Shown here: in pieces, positions 49,671-62,848 of the stretch
How positions within the stretch are numbered: position 1 is the first letter of the stretch
Layout: each line of letters begins with the position of its first letter
Assembly (NCBI RefSeq): GCF_024868665.1
Contig: NC_079902.1
Coordinates: forward strand, 15,717,154-15,781,153
Direction of reading: 5' to 3'
Origin: Triplophysa rosa
Lineage: Eukaryota > Chordata > Actinopteri > Cypriniformes > Nemacheilidae
DNA length: 64,000 nt
The notes under the pieces: model-generated
What the model was told of the DNA's origin: nothing
Seen by the model: the letters and a program-made list of their open reading frames with translations, nothing else
Database searches by the model: none
Position numbers and translations under genes: made by a program

Positions 49671-50500
49671 CAGTGGTTCTCAAACTGTGGTGTGCGTACC
49701 ACTAGTGGTACTTGAAGAGACCCCGGTGGTACGTGCCACGACAGAAAACTATATATTCATTTACATTTCGTGTTTTAAATACAATTTAAAATGTTTAATA
49801 CATGATTGATAAATATGGAATACATCTCAGCCTGTGTGCAATTGTAAAATAGTTGTATGAGTTATTGTTTATTTATCATTGGTCGATGTAACTCAGGCGC
49901 GTGACGGGCAGTTCAAACACTCTCTCTCTTCCGACGAGCTGCGTGCAAATTAAGTTTATTTTGTATTTCTGCACTTGAATCGCTGTTTAAAGCTGTTGTT
50001 ATTGCTGTAAAGTGACAATTCAACACACATCTGCATCTACTCGAGGTTAAATCAATGAAGCACGCGTTGCGATGTACTTTTGATGCGCCGCTGCAGTAAA
50101 GTGTAAGTCTCTGTTTGTTATATACAGCTGTTCTCTTGATGTTTAAGTATACATATATTTATTTAACTAATATGTTAAATATTCGTTCCACATTGTTTGT
50201 CTTTAATATAAGTTTGTAGTCTTTCTGCAAGTCCCCAAAAAGTCAATAAATCCCCCCATAAAAGTCATTTACAGAGCCCTGTTTACAGTGCAGAAAAGTG
50301 TTTTGTGCTCACTAACTTGAAAAACATAAAAAAAAACATGTTCTTTAGTTTGAAAACAGCTGGTAAGTAAAACTGTGTTTGTATTATTAATAATACATTC
50401 GAATCGGAGGACGAGGTGTAAAGATAAAGATTCACAGCTCTACTATTAAGTTGAGTGTTTATTCATGTGATTTTCTATGGCGGTCATTAGGTGGTACTTG
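49671..50500. mobile_element. Possible old hAT element (CAGTGGTTCTCAAA terminus)
   Basis: CAGTGGTTCTCAAACTGTGG followed by GGTGGTACGTGCCAC is a typical terminus of hAT elements of the Charlie kind. A related GGTGGTACTTGGAA lies at 50490, just where a truncated foldback copy begins. No right terminus or 8-bp duplication could be confirmed, so the right limit is uncertain. Confidence 0.4.
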
Positions 50501-50727
50501 GAACAACAAAAGTTGGTTAAACAACAGCGGTACCCGTTCACTTCTATTGTATGGACACAAAACCAATGCAAGTCAATGGTTACCACCTTTGTTCGGTTAC
50601 CAACATTCTTCATTTCATCTTCTTTTCTGTTCTGCAGAAGAAATAAAGTCATTTAGGTTTGAAATGACAAGAGGGCGTGTAAATGATGACGGAATTGATC
50701 TTTTTGGGGAAACTTGCGATTTAATAT
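50500..50727. mobile_element. Angel-like MITE, short form, left tip missing
   Basis: AACAACAGCGGTACCCGTTC, TTCTATTGTATGGACACAAA, GTTCTGCAGAAGAAATAAAG, then GGTTTGAAATGACAAGAGGG and GTAAATGATGACGGAATTGA form the right two thirds of the short form. Confidence 0.75.
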
Positions 50728-53700
50728 TTTGTGTTTCACTGAAGAAAAGAAGTCATACAGCTTTAAAGAAACACGAAGTAAATTCAACAATGACTGAATT
50801 TTCTTTTCAATTTAAGCCATCTGTACAACGTAATTCTTCAGTTCACAGACATCCTGCGAACTTGTTGGTGTATGCAAGAGTGTCTATGCCCAACATTTCA
50901 TATGCCCGGCGGCGTTAAGTGCTCCGTTGTGGGAATATCATCTCCGCCACCCAAGCTCTGTTCTCCACCCCTGGATAATTAAAGATTGATAATTTCCCCC
51001 AGGAAAAAGAGAACATGCAGGGATCATGACTTCAACCACATGTCTTGGTGAAGGGAACACACCGAAAATATATCTGCTGTTAGTTAAGCCTTAAATGGGG
51101 TCAGGTTGAATGTTGCTTTGGGCGCTCTCTGTTCCCTGACTGGTGCGGGATGAGTAAATCTCAGCGAGAGGAATACTCGCCTCTCTTCAGCTGATGGTTC
51201 TCATGACCAGACTGACGTATATAAGATTTATCCTGTCATCTCTTCGAATAGTGCATTTCAATTGTGTTTGTGTCAATAAAACCAGCTCCCATTTATAGTC
51301 ATAAAGCTCATATTGCGGACCAACCGTGATGGCCGCATCAACGCATATTGCCTCTTATTTCCCAACTAATGCAGTCCCGTCCATAAGCGGGCGATCAGTA
51401 ATGATGATTTCATTGTGATTGAGAATAAGTTCTTCTTGGTGCTGGTATTTTTGCACCTATGACCTTCACTAATCGAGCTTGGAGAGCCTGCAGCATCTGT
51501 TATTGGCCAGTCTGCCTTGTTAAACCCTCTCTTTTCACCCCTTCAAAGTGCATGCAACTAACGTCCTGTCACGAGCCGACATGGTGACTGCAAGTCCGAT
51601 CCGAGGGGAAATATGACACGAATGTGCTCATAAATCAGTTTAGTTTATGGCATAGCCACGGGCAAAGTAGTTTAGAGTCCAGGCGAATTAAAGAAGATGA
51701 GTGGAAATGGGGGAAAGTTGAACCGGTAGGATATTAATACTATCATGAATGTATCTATTATCTACATTTGTTTCCGTGGGACTGTGGAGTCATAAAGCAT
51801 GGCTCTTTCTAGACAGCTTAGTGCTATGTGGCTTATGCAGTGTTATAAAAAGCTTCCTAACTTGAGCTGGGAAACAAGGGAATCTGTTTTCTCATATAAA
51901 AATGACTTATTGAATCTTTAGAGATGATTTACTTCATGACACTGTAATGTACGATCTTCATTTTTCAATAGCTTTGGTCGATAGCACAGGATGTGGACAT
52001 ACCGCACGTTGCTGTAAATTCCCGAATGGCATAAATGGAAATTGCATGACATTCTCAGAGAGAAGCATCAAAACGTGCAAGTTCAAATAAAAAAAAATGA
52101 TATGATGGCATAACTTGCATTGATCACCCTAGATTTGGCAATTGGTTTCAGTTTCATGAAGCGTATCTGGACCTCAATGATGAACTTCTCTGCAATGTTG
52201 TCTGCCATTTGTGTCCTTGTCTGTGAAATCTCAATGTCATTGAGATTAAACATCTCAATCATTCATTTCACGAGAATTGCCAGATTTGACCTAGTCCTAC
52301 CCAATCAATATTGAAGATGTCAATGTTATACTTTCACAGGATGTTCTTTACATTCTGTACAATGGTTTTACGTAGAAAACAGTAAAACGCAAAAATAAAA
52401 TCACTTCAGCTGGGGTTTTGCAGACAGGGTCACATTGTAATTGCTCTTTGAAGTCAGATTGAAGACTCATTGTTTTTACTCTTCATTGGCTGAGAAAATT
52501 GATCCCAAAAGTAATTTGTGTTATAGTTGTGATGTGGACTTTGTTATTTTGGTATTTTCTATTTTAAGAACTTGGTTATAATTCTGGTTATAGTTATTAG
52601 TTTCTTTCGTCTGGAACACCTGCAGACTACGTTTCCCCTTACAGATCAATCCATGGAGATGCGGCCTACATTCGGTGCAGTGGCTTAGCTCCCTAAAACT
52701 CCAGCCTTATGTATCTGCACCTCACATGCATGCATGCCAAACACGTCTGCATCCAGATGCTTAGGGCAGCACTCTCACACGTGGCACACGCACTGATTCT
52801 GGCACTTTAGATTAAAAGTGAACATTTGGATTCTTTTTCAAGAATTTAGTTCTTGAAAGAGAGAGGATTTTGCCATTTAGACATACTGTATGGATAACTG
52901 TTCACTTATGGGACCTCGGAAGATCAGACGGGTGGTTTAAAAATGGATGTGATGTTTAGTGGTTTGGGTTTTTGAAGATTAAAACTGTATTGTTCTGTCT
53001 ATCAATTAACCATCTCTCTGCTTGTCTGTTCATGTATGTTTTCACCTGAATAATTCAACTGTTCTGCGCATTGCATTAGACGTTACCCATCTTCCACATT
53101 GTCTGATTGTGGCATCACACATATGATGTGATGACTGCTTAATGTCCAGTGATGGGGGCTTCTCTGCTCGTATTTATATGCAATCCTGGTGAGACTGACT
53201 CTTTAGGGCAGGATGTCCTCTCTGTAACACGCGGTCGGCCTGTGCGAGTAGACAGTCTGTCAGAGGGCATATCAGGAGCAGGAAGCAACCCTGTCTGCCC
53301 CGGCTGTCCCTGTTTGAGTGATGGCTTTTATGAAGCGTTTCTTTCTTCTGCTTCCTTTTTTTGCCTGGTAGAATATCGGAAAGATGTGGCAGCCCCCCAT
53401 CTCGTCCCCCTCGTTCTCTGTCCGGCAGCGCCGGTACGCAGACATCGATGGACACGTGCATAGAGGCTGCCTGCCCTGTTTAGAAATCCAGCTGAATAAC
53501 TGACAGTACACCTGGATGAGAGTCGACAATGCGGCAGAAAATGAAAATAATGCTGTTTGCCAGGCGAGAAATACGCCTTGTCACTGTCAACCTCTCGGCA
53601 TGCTGGGATTGTTGGACAGGTTGGGGCCAGCCTTTTTTTTCCTTGAAAGCACTTTAATGTGCCTACTCTCCTCTCGCCCGGCTCTCTCTGTGGGTCTGAA

Positions 53701-54714
53701 GGAGCGTGTCTCATTACTGTCTCCCCTGCCCCCTCCACCGCCGTCCTACCATTTCGCATTTCCACCCCGTAGCTTGATAGAGCTTTTGAGTCTGACCTGT
53801 CAAAAGCTGTCAGAATCAAACAGGCTTGAAACAACTCGAAATATCCAGGTACAGTGTTTCTCTTTCACTGAATGCTGCGGTGAACAAGCAAGTAGTGTTG
53901 AATTAAAGTGTTTACTAGATGTGACAAATCTCCGAGAGGCTTTATCGGGGGACATCTGGAGGCGACGCCATCAAAAGGAAAGAAAATAAATTGACGAATG
54001 AATGAAAAGATCACTCTCTTGTTTGTCAAATATCACGCATGGCTAAACCGTACCCACATTGTGCCATTTTCGATGGTGGTTATTTGCAATCCAAAACAGC
54101 CTCGTCCTGACAACTTTGAATGAGTTTTCTCTAAACAACTTAATACAACGTTAATAAGTAATAACTTACGGTCTGAGACTTTATTTTCATACCAGGCTTG
54201 ACTCCTCGGCTTGCAGATGTGATTGTATCTTTTTCTTCAGTAATAAATGGAGGCAAAATTGAGCTTGTTTACTTTATTATTCCACAGTCTGGGTCTAATT
54301 GTGTGTTGTTCATTTGAAAGAAAAATGAATGTTGTCTTTTACAAATGTGTAAGAACTTGCTTTTTGGCTGACATCACCTAGGCTGTAAATAATGACAGCC
54401 AATAGCAATTTAGGCATCCACTTGAAGTATTGCTGGAAGTATTGCAGTGTTTCTTGCCAGTCTTGCTAAAAAGTGTAGTAATGTGATGCAGGCTACCGCT
54501 GCAGGTGTGTTATACTAGGCGTCACGAACAGAACACCTGCTCCACATTGGATGTCAGCGATGTTTCACGAGGGAGGTAGTCCTCTGTTATTCACTTTTCA
54601 ATCAATGTCTAAAATCAGGTCTTGTACTACATTTTGTTGTTGTCATATAACTTATTTCAGTCAGAAATATTTAGAGACCATTTCAAAATTATTTTCAGGT
54701 TTTTTTATATTACT

Positions 54715-55116
54715 ATTTATAGGTATGTGTTTAGGTAAAATGATCATTTGCATTTCTTTCAATATAAAAATATTGTTTCTATTTGCATTTATTTGCAGAA
54801 ATGAAAACCGGAGAAACAGTTCAAAAATAACAAAAAATATGCTCTGTGTGTTTCAGACCTCGAATACGGCAAAGAAAACAAGTTCATATTCACTTTTAAG
54901 CAATACAACAGTATTATAATATTTGAACATGTATACAGGAAAAGCTAAATTTTATCACAGTTTTCATGTGTCTTGTCATGCTGTCAGTCTTTCGCATTGC
55001 TGTTGGATGACTTCATGTCACTCCTGAGGTTTGATTTTGTTGAAATTCAACAGACACTGGACTGGAATGGCCACAATACATATAAAAATGCTGATTGAAT
55101 GAAAATTTGGAAAGGA
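54715..55116. repeat. Dispersed repeat copy B (inverted partner of 8402-8855)
   Basis: The reverse complement matches copy A: the core 54962-55116 shares GTATTGTGGCCATTCCAGTC and AGTCATCCAACAGCAATG, and differs at roughly one base in eight. Weaker similarity continues to about 54715 (AGGTAAAATGATCAT matches the complement of 8815-8829). No terminal inverted repeats or target duplications seen. A 122-residue open frame across 54551-54919 has no recognisable family. Confidence 0.75.
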
Positions 55117-57154
55117 CTGTATATCACTTCATGACATAAACCGTTTCTTTAAAGAATGCAATTTTAACATGTAGACTGATTGTGATATCACTCTGGTTGA
55201 GTATCATTGGTCCATGAAAGCACACTTTTTGCTGTCATGATCAAATTTTTTCCCCAGAATAAATAGAATGCCATAATGAGCTCATTTATTAGAGTGTGCC
55301 AAGTTTGCAGTAGCACAGAACCCAACAAAGTAGTAATTTATAGACACTTATTTATTTATAAACGCTAAAGCAAATAACTTCTCTCCAAAAATATTTGTGC
55401 TTTTAAGTAAAACTGTCTTGCTTTAAAACAAGTATATTACTATTTTTAGTTTTTTTCCTTTTTAGTTTAGATTATTTAGATTGATCAAGGTCTGGTATGA
55501 ATGCAGCTATTCAAGAGAGGTCGACTCAATGTGGGCTGTTTTGCTTCCGTAAATCGAGCCGTTATAGGAGATATTGGAAAATTCAGAATATTAATGATTT
55601 GGCCCGAACATCCAATCACGTGTGCCAGTATTTTGTCTTCTTTAGTCATCTGGCTTTTTAGTCGAAGTCGTTCATCCATTAAATATCTGTCTGAATTGAT
55701 GACGTGTGTGCCTTACAGTCATTAAGAGGTATGTTTATAAAAAAACTGACAGACGCTGCTGCTTTCTTCTTCCGAGTACTAATTACTTGGTACTCTTCGT
55801 CTATTAAAAGATCTTAGAAAAAAAAGACACAAAGATGCCTCTGGAAGCACCACGGTGGCATTGGCCATGCAAAACATCACAATTTAGATTCATTATAGAT
55901 GCCTCTGTCCCTTTCATTCTGAGCTGTGTTGCGTTTCGTCATTCATTTCCATGAGAGCAAGCAGATAAGAGTGCATGTTGGCAATTTGCGTCTGTCTGTT
56001 GTATGCAGTCTGGCAGAGGTGAGAGACAGATGAAGAAACGCATACCTCATACAGGAGATGACCTGGATTTGGCTTGAGCTGTGAAAGGAAACCGAATTAC
56101 AGCTTGTCTGTGCTTGAGTGCTTTCTATTGGCGGCTAACAAAAGCATTTACAGGCCCAATTCCATCTTATTTTGTCCCTCCACTTCTTTTTCTTAACTGC
56201 TAGACTTTACAATTTATGTTTTTCGTACAACGTTTCAAAGTTTCTCCGAGCAGCATGATGCCTGTACTTGCCCTTTATTTTAATGGCTTTGCAGAAACAT
56301 CCATGATACTTTTTTTTAACTGTTTTGAAAAATGATCCTTTAATGAGCAATATCATTTTTACTGTTGTTATTTGTTGTGTGCTCGTTAAGTGTCAGTGAT
56401 AAACATGGTGTCTAACCACCTGCAGCGTCTTATCTCGCAGCAATATTTGTCTCCGCGTTGCTCGAGTTATTAAAATCTCGCTCTGTGTGGGGGAAATGTA
56501 TTGCGAGCCACCTTTGTTTAGCGCTGTAGTTTCCCAATAACGTCCCATGGTGCGGTACTCCGTTAGCGCTGCGATGAGAAACGGGCCCTAACGCTGCCGT
56601 GATTATCCGCAATTTAAGAAGTCACTTTGAACACAATTAAATGAAGAAAGCACAAAATAATGATTAAAAAATGTAATCTAATGAAAGTAATATCCAGCAA
56701 TTTATATGTAAAATCAGGTGTCCCCAACAGATTTCCCAAGCTCGGCGTGTAGTCGCTCACTTTGAACGTAGCCTTTCTTCTGCAATTACTTCTGTGATTA
56801 CAGCCTTGCCGGCTAAATACTCTTTATGTGATTTAAGCCGCTGTGTTTTAGCCGTAAACATTTCGGCTGGGGAACATGGAAGTTGTGTGCTTCTTTTAGG
56901 GTGCGTGTCTGATCTTTGCATATCTGTGCGGCACAGTGTTTTGGCTGTACTGTCAAACAATCTGATTGTGAGACATTTGTTAAACAAACATGTCAGAAAT
57001 GGAGTTTTCTTCAGCATGATTACTGAATGCTACAGATTATATCACGACATGTCTGCTAATGAGCAACAGAAGTGGCTCAGATATGCACTGGGACAAATTT
57101 ATGTTTCTACCCACCCAGGTAGTTAATAGAACGTCTTGCCTTTATGGGCATGGC

Positions 57155-57600
57155 TTAAAGCGATAGTTCACCCAAAAGTTTAAATTCTGTCATCCTTTAC
57201 TCACTCTCAAGTTGTCCTAAACCTGTAAAATGTAATTGTTTACTTGAATACAATTTAAAAGATTGTGGAACACCAAATAGTTCTGGAGCAGTATTGAATA
57301 CTATCATAGTTTTCTTTCCTACTATGGTGGTCAATAGTGCCCCTTTTTATCTTCAAAGGAGCAATGAAATTTACACAGGTTTGGAACAAATTGAGGCAGG
57401 AATTTCATTTTTGGGAGAACTGAAAATTATGTCTTCATTTATGGGAGTCAATGGTGGCCAAGAACTGTTTGGTGACAAGCATTCTTTCAAATATCTTTCT
57501 CTGTGTTCATCAGAACAAAGAAATGTATACAGATTTATAACAACTCAAGGGTGAGTAAACAATGACAGAATTTTATTTTTTGGTGAACTGTCCCTTTAAA
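57155..57600. mobile_element. Angel-like palindromic MITE, long form
   Basis: TTAAAGCGATAGTTCACCCA at left, TTGGTGAACTGTCCCTTTAA at right; right arm has GTCAATGGTGGCCAAGAACT as in the 1538 and 2874 copies. The left half is more degraded than the right. Confidence 0.85.
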
Positions 57601-57813
57601 TCTGAAAGACCTGACTTCTCCTAATGTGTACCACAAAGCATGTTTTATGCTCTCCATTGACTACCACTCAGTCACAGTGATTGAAATATGTTGGTTTTAT
57701 GACATCGAAATGAAAGTGATAATAGAGCGCTTGAGAAAGATAGCCTTCTGTAACTAGAGCTAATTCTTAATCCTCCTATCCTGTGGGACCCGTGGAGTCA
57801 AAGGTACGTCTTA

Positions 57814-58626
57814 CTGTGCGTTCAGACCGCCGCCGTCAAGAGCATCAAAGTGGCCGGAAGTCATTCATTTTCAATGTGAGCCGGCGGCGAGGAGCGGCAC
57901 GTCTTGCCCGTTGAGGGCATCAAGGAGAGTTGAAATCAGGTCAACTTTATGGTAATGAGTTATGACGCGGTTCGGCGGCAACCAATAGGAACGTAGAAGA
58001 CCATCACATGAGATGATTCCAGAGAAAGCAGCCCTGTAAACTTTGGTTCCGACCACATTAGTTCCCAAACAAAATGGAGGAGAAGTTGATAATTGCTGTG
58101 GCGGGTTTCCCAATCCTATACGACGTGTCCTTGTTTTCGTACAGGAACATAAATTTAAAAAATGATGCATGGACCAAGGTGTCTGAGATTGTTTGTGTTC
58201 CTGGTGAGTCGGCTTTGACCAACTGCATTAAAGCTAACGTTACACTTCAACCAGGAGAGTTTGTAATGTAGGTTGCACACAAATTAATATTAATTAAAGA
58301 CCAAGGCTAGTAAATGTCTCATATAATGTTGAAATTAGACTAGCACTTAACCATGAACACAAAAGCCACACCACACAAATGGCTTTTAATTGGTTTATTT
58401 CGTTAGCAAACGTGTAACTACAATAAAGTTCTTTCCACCGATCAATTTCTTGTGGTCAGTCTGCACAAAATCAACGAGCTTGTTTGCTTGCGGCCCCTTT
58501 AAATACAAGATAAGATTTCGATCTACGTCAGAGAGTCAGCGCGCCCAAGACTCTTTCTACAGCGTTGTTGGCAGGGCGGCCAGAGCGATTTTTGACGCTC
58601 TCGACGGCGGTGGTCTGAACGCACAG
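57814..58626 (+). mobile_element. PIF/Harbinger transposon, non-autonomous, with MADF exon
   Basis: An 813-bp element with inverted termini CTGTGCGTTCAGACCGCCGC at the left and the complement of GCGGTGGTCTGAACGCACAG at the right (about 28 of 30 bases paired), flanked by the 3-bp direct repeat TTA (57811-57813 and 58627-58629), as for PIF/Harbinger. The exon at 58074 encodes a MADF-like domain, which fits the second (Myb/MADF) protein of Harbinger elements. The DDE transposase gene is not present. Confidence 0.88.
58074..58203 (+). pseudogene. MADF-domain first exon of a Harbinger DNA-binding protein
   Basis: ATG at 58074 opens 43 codons starting MEEKLIIAVAGFPILYD and continuing YRNINLKNDAWTKVSEIV; a GTGAGT donor begins at 58204, leaving phase 1. 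The pattern LI--V---P-LYD----YR------AW-K-SEI is the first half of a MADF domain (a Myb-related DNA-binding fold). In Harbinger transposons a Myb/MADF protein assists the transposase in binding the termini. Later exons needed to finish the domain were not recognised. No stop or frameshift within the exon. An unspliced reading extends 22 more codons to a stop at 58269. Confidence 0.72.
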
Positions 58627-59206
58627 TTAGATATCAAGTCTTCCTGTCCTCTCATCCCTTCCATCAGTCTCAGACTGTACCTCCCCAGCCACACTGCTCT
58701 CCAGCGAAGCCCCGCTTTACAGATCAGCCTTTTTATATACTGTAATTATCTTACGATGTAAGTAGCAGCTTGCGCTAGTTAAAACAGATGGCGGATCATT
58801 TCAAATCCCATTTTTCATGTTTGCGGCGGATATCAATAAGACAGTGGTCCCCAAACCTGCTCTGACCTTTGTGGCTGGTCGCGTATGTCATCTGCAAAAT
58901 TGAGATCAGGCGCGTGACATTTTTCACAGGATAGGGAGAGAAAGGTCCTTATCAAGGCTGTCAATCATAACTTAGTGTATCCCCACACGCACAAATCAAA
59001 TCATCTCCGGTGAAGATCGCACAACACATAAGGGCTGTTGTTGATCCTGTAAGTTTGAATCATTTGCTAAGTTGAAGGAGGACCAGTCACACTTTGGCAG
59101 CCGGCTTTTTATTTTCATTTTCCCCACTTTCTCCTGTCTATATTTGCACGTTCATATTGAGCGGCCGCATTTCAGTCTGAAATGCCACGATGACAATTTT
59201 AGATGT

Positions 59207-59447
59207 GAATGAATGAATGAATGAATGAATGTGACCTATTAGTCAGATATGGTGACCCATACCCGAAATGTGACCTCTGCATTTAACCCATCCAGAGAGT
59301 ACTGAACACACGTACACCCGGATCAGTGCGCAGCAAGTAGGGGTAAGGTGCCTTGCTCAAGGGCACCTCAGTCGTTAATTGAACCTGGGAATCGAACCGG
59401 CAACCTTCTGGTCACGAGTCCGACTCTCTAACCATTAGGCCACTTTC
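59207..59447 (-). repeat. tRNA-derived SINE with (GAAT)n tail
   Basis: On the minus strand: A box TGGCCTAATGGTTAGAGAG (in 59420-59442), B box GGTTCGATTCCC (59387-59398), then GAGGTGCCCTTGAGCAAGGC, GGATGGGTTAAATGCAGAGG and a tail of CATT/GAAT units at 59207-59231. This is a very common fish SINE, here nearly complete. Confidence 0.93.
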
Positions 59448-60403
59448 TAGAAACCTGGGACAGGTTTGGCGAAGAGGTAATGCATGTTAGCAGGGCCGCA
59501 GATAAAACCACATCGATTAATGTGTTTTAGCAGTGGTGAGCAGACACAGTGTGTCATGATCCTTCAATCTTTTTTTATGCTGAAACGTGTGAAACGGTCT
59601 ACCTTGAAAGGAGGTGAAAGAAATCAGGATTCGTCTGCCAGCTGTGAGAATTCATTAGTCTTTGTAAGACGTGCCTCATCTTTCATTAAGATGACTATTC
59701 AAGAAGATGCAACAATTGCTTCATTGTACCTCAGCCAGAGTAGTCAAGGCAAGTTATATATAAAGCATGTCATATGCTTTACAATGAAAATGAGAAAAAA
59801 GTAAATGAAACGAAATAACAGAAATAATATGACTTTAAGGTTGTAAGCATGTAAATAATTTTCACCTTAAGCAAACTTGTGGAGCAGTATTAGTGTATCA
59901 TTCAACAACGTATTAAGTTCTGGAACAAGTTTATGTCTATTGAAATAGACTCTGTGACCTTTCCTTTACATCTAAGTGATTTGCATTTTAGTCCCTTCCT
60001 TGTTTTGTTCAGTGATATGAAACGGCACTGTGCAATCCATATTCAAATATTAAAATGAGCAGCGGTGTGTTTGCATGAGAAATTAAGAAACAGAATTGGG
60101 GTTCAAAGGCTGGTCTTGTGCATGCTGATAAGTAAGAGGGAGGGGCCTCAGCAGGAGCCTTGTTCTGCTTTGCAAAGGCCAATAATTCGGTGACCAAGAT
60201 TATTGCAATACACAGCCAGATGACTGAAATGTTTTTAATAAATATTATTTAAAAAAAAAGTTTTTATTATAATCATAAATATGACATTTATTAAATATTT
60301 AAGTTGTTTTATTAAGTTTTTCTACATCATCTTGATATGTGTCAAGTAAACTAAGATTATTTATGTTTTTATTTTTGTACTCTTATTCAACTTTTTTGTT
60401 TAA

Positions 60404-60930
60404 CAGTGAAGACCACCCTTAATGCCCCCTGTGGTCAATAATTATATCCCTTAAAACTAATCGTTTAATTAAACTTTTTATTCTTAGTCTTGTCTTAAAA
60501 CAGCTTGAATGTAACTCTACACCTCAGCTTCATTAAGTATACGCAGATACATCAATATGCAAATTAGCCCCGCCTCCACTCAATCGCACTCTGCAGTTCA
60601 GACGCTGCTAAAACCGAAAGTGAAACTGAGAGCTGACACAGCAGTGCAGTGATCATTTTAGCCCGAATATATGCACCATCTTTGCATATTTATGCCTCGA
60701 ACTGCTGATCCACAGGGGTCAAATGTCATTGGTTACAGGTTTATGAAGTCATTAACTCGGGCAGTTTCAAACCGCATTTTTAAACTGTCTTTGGTAAACT
60801 GCAGTTTTATTAAGAAAATACTCAGCAATGGTGAAAATGATAAATTTGCACATGGTTTGTCTTGAAGCACATTAAAAATGCCACATAAACAACATTAAAA
60901 ACTTGATTTTCACCACAGGGGGTCTTTAAC
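60404..60930. mobile_element. Possible TIR element (GAAGACC...CCCCTGTGGT ends)
   Basis: GTGAAGACCACCC and CCCCCTGTGGTCAA on the left partly mirror TTCACCACAGGGGGTCTTTA on the right. I recall this as a cyprinid repeat whose interior includes AATTTGCATATTGATGTATC, but the inverted ends are imperfect. The 64-residue open frame inside (60671-60865) is not a known protein. Confidence 0.42.
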
Positions 60931-62848
60931 CAGTATCATGAGTTTGTCCTTTGGCAGCATGAGGAGAGTGTTTAGGAAACCTTTTACAAAAAACAGTTAT
61001 TTTTTGCAATATTGTTTGGAGAAGCTAGCGGTCTTCACCTTTAAACAAGCTGTAAAATCGCAGTAAAAGTTAAATGACATTGTCCTGCGAAGCCTTGCCT
61101 TCTCAAAGTTCTTCTCAAAGACTAGAGACAGATAGAGAGAGAGAAAAAAAGAGAGAGAATCGATTGTTGCTGGACAAATTGATGCGGCGTTTGTCTGCGA
61201 GCTCACAGCAGATAAAGTGCGGGCCGCTGTGTTTGTCTTCAGGTGGCCTTTTCTACGTGTGCCACATTGCCATTTTGATGTGTTAAGTTATAATGGGTGT
61301 CTGCCATTCTCTGCTAGAGCTGCCAATAAAATCACAGGAGGAGGGGATTAGGTGTTGGTGCTGCTATGGCTCTGCTCCCGTCCACCCACTCCTGGCCTCT
61401 CTCCAATCTCTCCTTTCATCCATTTTCTCTCCTCACTCACCTAAGACCAGTGTGTCATAGCGAGAGCAGGAGGAGCTTCTGTCATGCAGAGGTCAGCCAT
61501 CATTCTTGATGCAAACAGATCTGAGAGTAAAGGAGGGTTTCATGTCCTTCCCTCTTAAAGGAACAGTTCACCCAGAACTCATTTGATTTTTATGTTTTTT
61601 GTTGTGAGCAGACACAATCCGCAGGTTTAACGAACCCGAATCCAATTGTTTCATAAACCGCATTAACAAAGCACGATGCAAATGTCTTAAGCTTTTCTGT
61701 AAATAATCGCAAGTGAAGTCCCATTAATGAGTCGCATACAGCTTACTTATCGATCGTCTCTCTCTCTCTCCCAAGTAAGAACAGCCACAGAGTGCAGACA
61801 TCACTTCATGACTTATTGATGCGTTAAGAGGCGGCAAGCTAATAACAATGTCTGTTCGCCTGCCTCTCTCTCTTATTCTTATCTTCTCTACTTAGCGTTA
61901 GGGTACTATTAAGCATTAAAGATTGGGGTATGTAAAAAGATGCCTTATGGGCACACAGCTTGTGGCTGTTAGTTATCCGGTTCTGCTAAGAGTCACAGAG
62001 CTACTTAGGTAATGGCTATTAAATTGAGTCGAGGCGTAGAAGCCGCCTAGAGACATGAGACTTTAGAAAAGCAAACACTACTCCACCCCGCAGCCCTGGA
62101 ATAAGAGTTGCAGTCGACATCTAAGAGCTTGTAACAGGATCCATTTCATTTTTTGGGACAAATTTAATGTTTCCGTTAAACAAATGAGAGCCTCTTTCTG
62201 CCATTTAGATCACATTTGTTACTTTTTAGTGCTAAGCCTGGCAGAGGTGAATCGACATGCATCAATAAGATTCGATGTGTGGGTTAAGGAAAGATGGGAT
62301 TGCAGATTGATCACATTAAAGTCAATTGTACCTTCGTAAATAAAATTTTGAGTTTGGTTCCCATGATGTTATTATCTCGATTCTCAGATTCATCCAGGTC
62401 AGGGGTATTAACAATGATTCTGTATAAGCCAGGCCTGCATTACCATTATAATGATAGTCAGGAATGAAAGTGGGTCACCTCAATGGACTCAATGCAGCCG
62501 TGATGGCCTATTTAGTGTTTATGTTTGTATATACTTCAATGTAAAATAACATTTTCCACATATAAACAAGCACCGTTCAGAAGCACTTCATCTGTGTTAG
62601 AATAGGTATTGACTGACCCGGCTTTCTTTTCAAATGCTCCTTCAATGCGGTTTTTATTTTAGATGATCTCTCTGCTACATTTAGCAACGCTTCAATTCCC
62701 TACATGGTGCACTTGAGCATTGTGAGGTACAAACAAGAGAAGAATAGTTGAAATGTCAAAAGCTTTCAATTCTGTTTCAAAGCAAGAAAACGTGCGGTTT
62801 TACATGTTGTGTCAAAGAACCCAACATTTATAATTTTTCATAAAATGC

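Noticed and set aside
58843..58870. hAT terminus (CAGTGGTCCCCAAACC)
   Set aside because: No inverted partner or 8-bp duplication found.
61555..61580. Another Angel-like copy (TTAAAGGAACAGTTCACCCA)
   Set aside because: Only the first 20 bases match; the following family blocks are missing, so it is at best a vestige.
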